DNA of 64,000 bases from Corynebacterium parakroppenstedtii. Lineage in GTDB: Bacteria; Actinomycetota; Actinomycetes; Mycobacteriales; Mycobacteriaceae. The notes under the pieces are model-generated. The model made no database searches and had not been told where the DNA came from. It was given only the letters and a program-made list of their open reading frames with translations. A program made the position numbers and the translations under genes. Location: the NCBI RefSeq assembly GCF_019754935.1, contig NZ_JAGSOA010000001.1, forward strand, positions 310,001 through 374,000. The letters run 5' to 3'. Below, in pieces: positions 59,279 through 64,000 of this stretch (positions are counted from its first letter, which is position 1; each line of letters opens with the position of its first letter).

Positions 59279-60565
59279 TTAGCCGAAGAGTCTGATGGGG
59301 TTCACAACGTCAGCAACAATGACCAACGCACCGAAACCGAATAAGAGGACAAAGACGACAACGGTCAGCGGCATCAACTTGGTGTAGTCGGCGGGCCCAA
59401 GTGGCGATAAGCCGCGGAGCCGTCGCACCATATCACGGAGCTTCTCCCAGATCGTGACGGCCACGTGCCCACCATCGAGCGGGGGCAAGGGAACGAGGTT
59501 AAACAATGCGAGGAAAAAGTTCAGGCTAGCCAGGAGGAGGAAGAAGGACGACCACTGATCGTGTTTAACCAAGTCGCCACCGGCCACCGAGGCTCCGACA
59601 ACGCTCATCGGCGAGCTCTCGCTGCGCTCACCACCGCCGATCGACCGGACGACTCCTGGAACCGATGCCGGCAGCTTGGCCAAGCCGACGACCGACTGGC
59701 CGATCATGTAACCGGAATAGTGCAAGGAACCCGGGATAGCGGATAGCGCGTTGTAGTGCGAATACATATTGTTGGGGCGCTCCCAGGTCATCCCAATAGC
59801 GCCAACCGTCACCGTCTTGCCCTGAGTGGTCTCCCGCTGGACACGCTGGATCGTGACATCAACCGTTCGTGTTTCACCGTTTCGCTCGACAACGACGGGG
59901 ACTGTGGGGTCGTGGTCGTCATCCGCGTGGTCACGTCCGATCTTTTGGACGACGTCGCCCATCGTCGTGAAGTCCGGGGTGTCGTGACCATCAACCTTGA
60001 CGATCGTATCACCCTGGCGGATTCCAGCCTTCCCCGCGGGCCCGGGACCACTACAGTCAGTCGTCGACGAATCCTGGGACGAACTATTCACGGAAGCCGA
60101 TTGCGGAACACACTGCGTCGAGCCGACTTTTGCCGACAAATCGACGTCGGGATTGGGGAGCCCCCACGCGACGGCCACGAAGTACATCACGACGACGCCG
60201 ATCAGCAGGTTCATCATGATGCCCCCCAGCAGGACGATGAGGCGCTGCCACACGGGCCGTTTGACCATGGAAAATGGCTCGTCTTCTGGAGCAACCTCAT
60301 CGATCGCTGTCATCCCGGCGATATCGCAAAACCCACCGAAGGGGACAGCTTTGAGGCCATATTCCGTCATGAGGGGACGCCCGGCCGCTGCCGACGTTTT
60401 CTTTTCCCTCCGTCGGAAAGAGAAAAGCGTCGGGCCAAAGCCAATAAAGTAACGACGGACACGCATTCCGCAGGCGCGTGCAGAAACCATGTGGCCACAT
60501 TCATGCAGCGCGATGGTCAGAACGATCCCCAAGGCGAATAAAACAAGCCCCACGATGAAACTCAT
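59279..60565 (-). CDS. rip1: Site-2 intramembrane metalloprotease Rip1/RseP
   Basis: Cleaves transmembrane anti-sigma factors and other membrane proteins. Zinc ligands are HECGH in the first membrane helix (residues about 21-25) and LVPLPPLDGGHVAV near the C-terminus; a PDZ domain (GKAGIRQGDTIVKVDGHDTPD) lies between. ATG 60565 (MSFIVGLVLF) gives 428 residues and a normal N-terminus; TAGGGT ends eight bases upstream. The frame is open to a GTG 18 codons earlier. In relatives dxr lies just upstream and ispG just downstream; both are missing here. Confidence 0.94.
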   Translation of the reverse strand: MSFIVGLVLFALGIVLTIALHECGHMVSARACGMRVRRYFIGFGPTLFSFRRREKKTSAAAGRPLMTEYGLKAVPFGGFCDIAGMTAIDEVAPEDEPFSMVKRPVWQRLIVLLGGIMMNLLIGVVVMYFVAVAWGLPNPDVDLSAKVGSTQCVPQSASVNSSSQDSSTTDCSGPGPAGKAGIRQGDTIVKVDGHDTPDFTTMGDVVQKIGRDHADDDHDPTVPVVVERNGETRTVDVTIQRVQRETTQGKTVTVGAIGMTWERPNNMYSHYNALSAIPGSLHYSGYMIGQSVVGLAKLPASVPGVVRSIGGGERSESSPMSVVGASVAGGDLVKHDQWSSFFLLLASLNFFLALFNLVPLPPLDGGHVAVTIWEKLRDMVRRLRGLSPLGPADYTKLMPLTVVVFVLLFGFGALVIVADVVNPIRLFG

Positions 60566-60832
60566 GAGGGCCAACCCTACCGCGTTCCACGAGAGAACGC
60601 TGCTACGTGCAGACCACACCGTTTTTTCACAGAATTACCACCAACAGGGTGTATTGGTCATGGTCGACGCGCTACCCTACTATGGCTGAGAATTAATTTG
60701 GGGTAATGTAAACGACAGCAGTGTGACTGAAACGTCGACAATAAATACCCCACTGGTCCCGCGGAATCGCACCGGACACATATATCAGACGTGGATCGTC
60801 ACTGTTCCGGCGGAGATAGAGGAGAGGTTCTC

Positions 60833-61249
60833 GTGTCTGAGACGAAAGACAAAGTATACGACGGCGTATCAACAAAGGACGAGCCATCCGCATTCTGGGG
60901 TTGGCATGATCTAGGCCGGCGTCCGGTTATTATCTCTGGCGTCGTTGGTGGCCTTTTCCTATTGTTCATGCTTGTCGGTAACCACAAGGGCCATGTCGAA
61001 GATATTTTCCTCATCGCAACTGCTGCCCTGTGCTTCGTCGGAGCATTGCTGATCGCTTTGCGTCCTAAGCTCAACCAGGTTCGGACCGTGACCGCTCGCA
61101 ATAAGCCAGCGGATTACGTTGAGCGCGACTGGGCTGCTGATCAGCTCAACCTCCATGGAGCATATTCTGACCTTTCCGACTCTCAGTTGCGTTCCTTCAA
61201 CATTGATCCGGCGACGTTGAAGGGGCAGCGCGCCGTCCAGGGGAACTAA
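60833..61249 (+). CDS. DUF2631 small membrane protein
   Basis: A 138-residue protein with two adjacent hydrophobic segments (about residues 34-55 and 62-80), flanked by charged ends. It starts at a GTG with GGAGAGG five bases upstream. The family (DUF2631) is restricted to actinobacteria and has no known function. In relatives it lies next to dxr or rlmN. It runs divergently from rip1 and convergently with rlmN. The conserved tail ERDWAADQLNLHG and the N-terminal FWGWHDLGRRP are typical. Confidence 0.85.
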   Translation: MSETKDKVYDGVSTKDEPSAFWGWHDLGRRPVIISGVVGGLFLLFMLVGNHKGHVEDIFLIATAALCFVGALLIALRPKLNQVRTVTARNKPADYVERDWAADQLNLHGAYSDLSDSQLRSFNIDPATLKGQRAVQGN

Positions 61250-61319
61250 CTAATACAAAATCAGTTGCTGGGATAATCCCCTGGCTGTCCGGGCCTTACC
61301 CCCGGCCCCTGGCCCAGCC

Positions 61320-62504
61320 TTATGCAGTCTTTTCTTCCGCAGCTAGCTGACCGCAGGCTGCGGCTATTTCTTGTCCGCGGGTATCACGAACGGTGCACTC
61401 GACACCTTGTGCTTTCACTCGGCGGACAAATTCTTCCTGTTGCTGCTTCGTCGAGGCATCCCAAATAGACCCAGGCGTCGGGTTCAACGGAATCACATTC
61501 ACATGGACCTTCGAATGAAGTGCTTTCTTCAACTTCTTACCTAAGAGGTCCGCACGCCACCCCTGGTCATTGACGTCACGGATCAACGCGTACTCGATAG
61601 AGACTCGGCGCCCTGACCGATCCGCATAGTACGCAGCAGCATCCAAAACCTCCTCCACGGACCACCTATTGTTCACAGGAACGAGGCTATCGCGGAGCTC
61701 ATCGTCGGGAGTGTGCAACGATACCGCCAGCGTGACGGAGAGACCTTCGTCGGCAAACCGGCGAATTGCTGGCGCAAGTCCTACCGACGACACCGTCACG
61801 TTACGTTGAGACAAACCGAATCCCCGCGGCGAAGGGTCAGTAATCTGCCGAACAGCGCTAACGACGCGCTTGTAGTTCGCCAGCGGCTCGCCCATCCCCA
61901 TAAAGACGACGTTGGACAGGCGGCCTTTGCCACCAGCAACGTCACCACTGTTCATCGCAGCTGCGGCGGCGCGAACCTGGTCCACGATCTCCCCCGTCGA
62001 CAGGTTACGATGCAAACCGCCTTGGCCAGTTGCGCAGAACGGGCAGGCCATGCCACACCCCGCTTGGGAGGAAATACACAACGTGGCTCGGCCCGGGTAC
62101 CGCATCAAGACTGACTCGAGCAAGGTGCCATCGTGCAACTTCCACAATGTCTTCCGCGTCATGCCCTGATCACACGAAATATTGCGGACCTCAGTCATGA
62201 GCTCGGGGAAAAGAGCTTTCTGAACCGGCTCACGCGCAGCAGCCGGTAAGTCCGTCATGGTCTCAGTGGAAGCCTCAAATCGGCCGTAATAGTGGCGGGC
62301 CAATTGGTTCGCCCGAAAAGCCGGAAGCCCTAAGTCCTTCACGGCCTGCTTTTGCTCATCCACCGTCAGATCCGCGAAATGTGTTGGAGGTTTCCCGCGA
62401 CGCGGAGCGGCGAACTTCAGCTGTGCTTTGTTGTCAGCTCGATTGAGGGACTCGACGGGCTTAAGACCCAAGTCGTTGTGTGTTTCTGTATGTGTTTCCG
62501 TCAT
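61320..62504 (-). CDS. rlmN: 23S rRNA/tRNA adenine C2-methyltransferase RlmN
   Basis: Radical SAM enzyme methylating A2503 of 23S rRNA and A37 of some tRNAs. The [4Fe-4S] cluster cysteines are in [11 protein letters not shown] near residue 150. The methyl-carrying C-terminal cysteine lies in AAACGQL near 385. The GMGEPLANY motif is intact. The 394-residue length includes about 35 extra hydrophilic N-terminal residues. The ATG has no obvious ribosome site, only AT-rich sequence in front. Confidence 0.96.
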   Translation of the reverse strand: MTETHTETHNDLGLKPVESLNRADNKAQLKFAAPRRGKPPTHFADLTVDEQKQAVKDLGLPAFRANQLARHYYGRFEASTETMTDLPAAAREPVQKALFPELMTEVRNISCDQGMTRKTLWKLHDGTLLESVLMRYPGRATLCISSQAGCGMACPFCATGQGGLHRNLSTGEIVDQVRAAAAAMNSGDVAGGKGRLSNVVFMGMGEPLANYKRVVSAVRQITDPSPRGFGLSQRNVTVSSVGLAPAIRRFADEGLSVTLAVSLHTPDDELRDSLVPVNNRWSVEEVLDAAAYYADRSGRRVSIEYALIRDVNDQGWRADLLGKKLKKALHSKVHVNVIPLNPTPGSIWDASTKQQQEEFVRRVKAQGVECTVRDTRGQEIAAACGQLAAEEKTA

Positions 62505-62619
62505 TACTTATATTCTGCCTACGATGCGAGAGGATAATCCAATCACAGCCCACCGGTGAGTGCGACGGGATGTCCGCGAACCGACGTGCTGGTGGATGTT
62601 GAGGTATTGTTACGGAGCA

Positions 62620-63186
62620 ATGAGTACATCACCAAAATCTAAGGACAACAAATCGACTCGGGCCAATAATGCGGTGGGTCGCCCACGCATGGACGGAAAA
62701 AGCGACACCGAGGCACGCACACCGAGCGTCGTTAGACCAACCCCTGAAGGTGAGCGGAAGAAGGCCGAGCGCCAACAGAATGAAGAAGCTGCGCAAAACC
62801 AGGATGCGCAACAAAACCGGTCTACGGGCAGCTCCTCCCCCGTTAGCTCCTCCGATGATGAGCCACGTACCGAGCGCCGTCGCGTGAACCGTGAGGGAAC
62901 TGACACCAATGCTGGTCCGATGAAGAATAAGACTGACGTACAGGGCTCCGTCGCGGGAAGCACGTGGGTGGCACTGAGTGTCGGAATTGCTCTGTTAGTG
63001 CTTCTCCTAATTTTCATTATTCAGAACATGGAGTCTGTTACGCTAACAGTCTTTTTCTGGACGGTCTCGTTCCCGGCAGGTGTTGGGTTCCTCCTCGCCG
63101 CCATTATTGGAGCTGTCATTATGCTCTCTGTTGGCTCCGTTCGGATGATTCAGTTGCGACGGCAAATCCACCAACTACGGAAATAA
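62620..63186 (+). CDS. LapA-domain (DUF1049) membrane protein
   Basis: A 188-residue protein. About 110 N-terminal residues are hydrophilic, Arg/Glu/Gln/Asn-rich and probably disordered. A membrane hairpin of two hydrophobic segments follows (near 115-135 and 148-168) with the LapA-type phrase FIIQNMESVTLTVFF between them, and a short basic coiled tail (RRQIHQLRK). The domain is named after lipopolysaccharide assembly protein A, but this organism would not make LPS, so function is unknown. ATG 62620 has GGAG four bases upstream. It converges on cdsA. Confidence 0.82.
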   Translation: MSTSPKSKDNKSTRANNAVGRPRMDGKSDTEARTPSVVRPTPEGERKKAERQQNEEAAQNQDAQQNRSTGSSSPVSSSDDEPRTERRRVNREGTDTNAGPMKNKTDVQGSVAGSTWVALSVGIALLVLLLIFIIQNMESVTLTVFFWTVSFPAGVGFLLAAIIGAVIMLSVGSVRMIQLRRQIHQLRK

Positions 63187-63206
63187 GGAAGCACGACGCG
63201 GACCGG

Positions 63207-63998
63207 TTACATCTGAAGAACAGTCGCGATGATCCAGGTCATCGCGGCCGCAGGGAGCAGGCTATCCAATCGGTCCATGAGCCCACCATGTTCGGGGAGA
63301 AGCGTGCCCATATCTTTAATTCCCAGGTCTCGTTTGAATTGGGACTCGACGAGATCACCGAGCGTGGCGGCACACGCAAGGAACAGGCCGACGAGGATGC
63401 CCTCCCAGGGGGCTCGGTGGAGCAAAAGCCAGGTGGCTATGACCCCGACAATGGCCGCAAATACGAGGGAGCCTGCGAATCCTTCCCACGATTTCTTGGG
63501 GCTAACGGCCGGTGCAAGAGGATGTTTCCCGAAAAAAACGCCGGCTGTAAAACCACCAACATCATTGGCAACGACGCACAAGATGAATGTCGCAATGAGG
63601 GCCCAGCCACGAAGACTTCCCTCATTAAACAGGGTGAGATGTGCGGCGGCCGTTCCGCATAGCGAAATCCACGTCAGAACAAAGACCGCCACTGACATAT
63701 CGCGAAGGTAATTCGTGGGTGCTTGATGGGTTCCCCGGTGGAATAGCCGGGTGATCATGATCGCGCCGACGGACACGATGTAGCCCATCAGCATGCCCTT
63801 CGCCCCCCACGGCAACGACAACCACAGCATCAACTGCCCACCAGCCAGCATGGACAGAACTGGGACATCGTAGTCATGCTCCTTCAGCCGACGGGACACC
63901 TCGAGGGTCGCTAGCGGAATGATGACGGCTAACAGCGGGTACCACGCGTGCGGAATAATGAGGCATCCGATAATTAAGGCCCCAAGTAGAACGCCAAC
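63207..63998 (-). CDS. cdsA: Phosphatidate cytidylyltransferase, N-terminus outside the window
   Basis: Makes CDP-diacylglycerol, the precursor used by pgsA and phosphatidylinositol synthase. The C-terminal signature ESQFKRDLGIKDMGTLLPEHGGLMDRLDS is complete, and several membrane segments are visible. The frame remains open to the right edge of the window (GALIIGCLIIPHAWYPLLAV upstream of the GTG at 63899), so that GTG is not the true start and the gene is truncated here. Adjacent rlmN and LapA-domain genes fit the conserved corynebacterial order. Confidence 0.93.
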   Translation of the reverse strand, partial: VGVLLGALIIGCLIIPHAWYPLLAVIIPLATLEVSRRLKEHDYDVPVLSMLAGGQLMLWLSLPWGAKGMLMGYIVSVGAIMITRLFHRGTHQAPTNYLRDMSVAVFVLTWISLCGTAAAHLTLFNEGSLRGWALIATFILCVVANDVGGFTAGVFFGKHPLAPAVSPKKSWEGFAGSLVFAAIVGVIATWLLLHRAPWEGILVGLFLACAATLGDLVESQFKRDLGIKDMGTLLPEHGGLMDRLDSLLPAAAMTWIIATVLQM

Positions 63999-64000
63999 AA

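Overview
The window is a stretch of core actinobacterial chromosome, almost certainly from a Corynebacterium. The evidence is the gene content and order: a gluABCD-type permease, recX-recA, bioYMN, pspA-clgR-cinA-pgsA, terC, ftsK, rnj-dapA-thyX-dapB, pnp-rpsO, ribF/truB, rbfA-infB-ylxR-nusA-rimP, proS, mycothione reductase and myo-inositol-1-phosphate synthase (mycothiol and inositol-lipid metabolism), then map-pbp-rip1-rlmN-cdsA. From rbfA to cdsA the order is also close to that of Mycobacterium. Base composition is mixed (roughly mid-50s % GC by eye). A species cannot be fixed from the sequence alone. No phage, insertion sequence, CRISPR array, tRNA or rRNA gene was found.

Layout. 1-2.3 kb: the 3' end of a glutamate permease gene, then recX and recA on the minus strand, with a LexA-like box upstream. 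2.6-4.7 kb: the BioYMN biotin ECF transporter. 4.8-16 kb, all minus strand: pspA, clgR, cinA, pgsA, terC (behind a yybP-ykoY-type manganese riboswitch), ftsK, RNase J, dapA, thyX and dapB; dapB-thyX-dapA-rnj form one tight operon. 17.7-23.3 kb: an oligopeptide ABC transporter with both ATPases fused (OppB, OppC, OppDF, OppA). 23.4-28.4 kb: a YwiC-like membrane protein, PNPase, S15 and RibF. 28.5-30.5 kb: TruB and a phosphopantetheinyl transferase. 30.4-38.9 kb: the large minus-strand translation and transcription operon rimP-nusA-ylxR-infB-rbfA, followed by a DHH phosphoesterase, a MATE transporter and the phosphopantetheinyl transferase joined by stop/start overlaps.

39-64 kb: a Tat-exported DUF4439 lipoprotein, ProS, Ino1, YaaA, a corrinoid block (cobA, cobB, cobO and a chelatase ChlI/ChlD pair in different frames), Mqo, mycothione reductase behind a SigH-like promoter, an MFS exporter, CobQ, methionine aminopeptidase, a penicillin-binding lipoprotein, the Rip1 site-2 protease, a DUF2631 protein, RlmN, a LapA-domain protein and the start-truncated cdsA.

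The window is mainly housekeeping, and I found no convincing new multigene system. The most notable signals are: (1) the terC leader, a recognisable manganese aptamer ending in a hairpin that buries the Shine-Dalgarno sequence; (2) a chelatase that looks like one fused protein split by a +1 frameshift at CCC-TTT; (3) the absence of dxr and ispG from the site where they flank rip1 in relatives; (4) a hairpin before rbfA that is both terminator-like and covers the rbfA ribosome binding site; and (5) several genes whose best start codon sits 6-8 bases after a TANNNT box, suggesting leaderless mRNAs. Many start codons given here were moved from the longest open frame to a position supported by a ribosome binding site, a -10 box, a gene overlap or family alignment.
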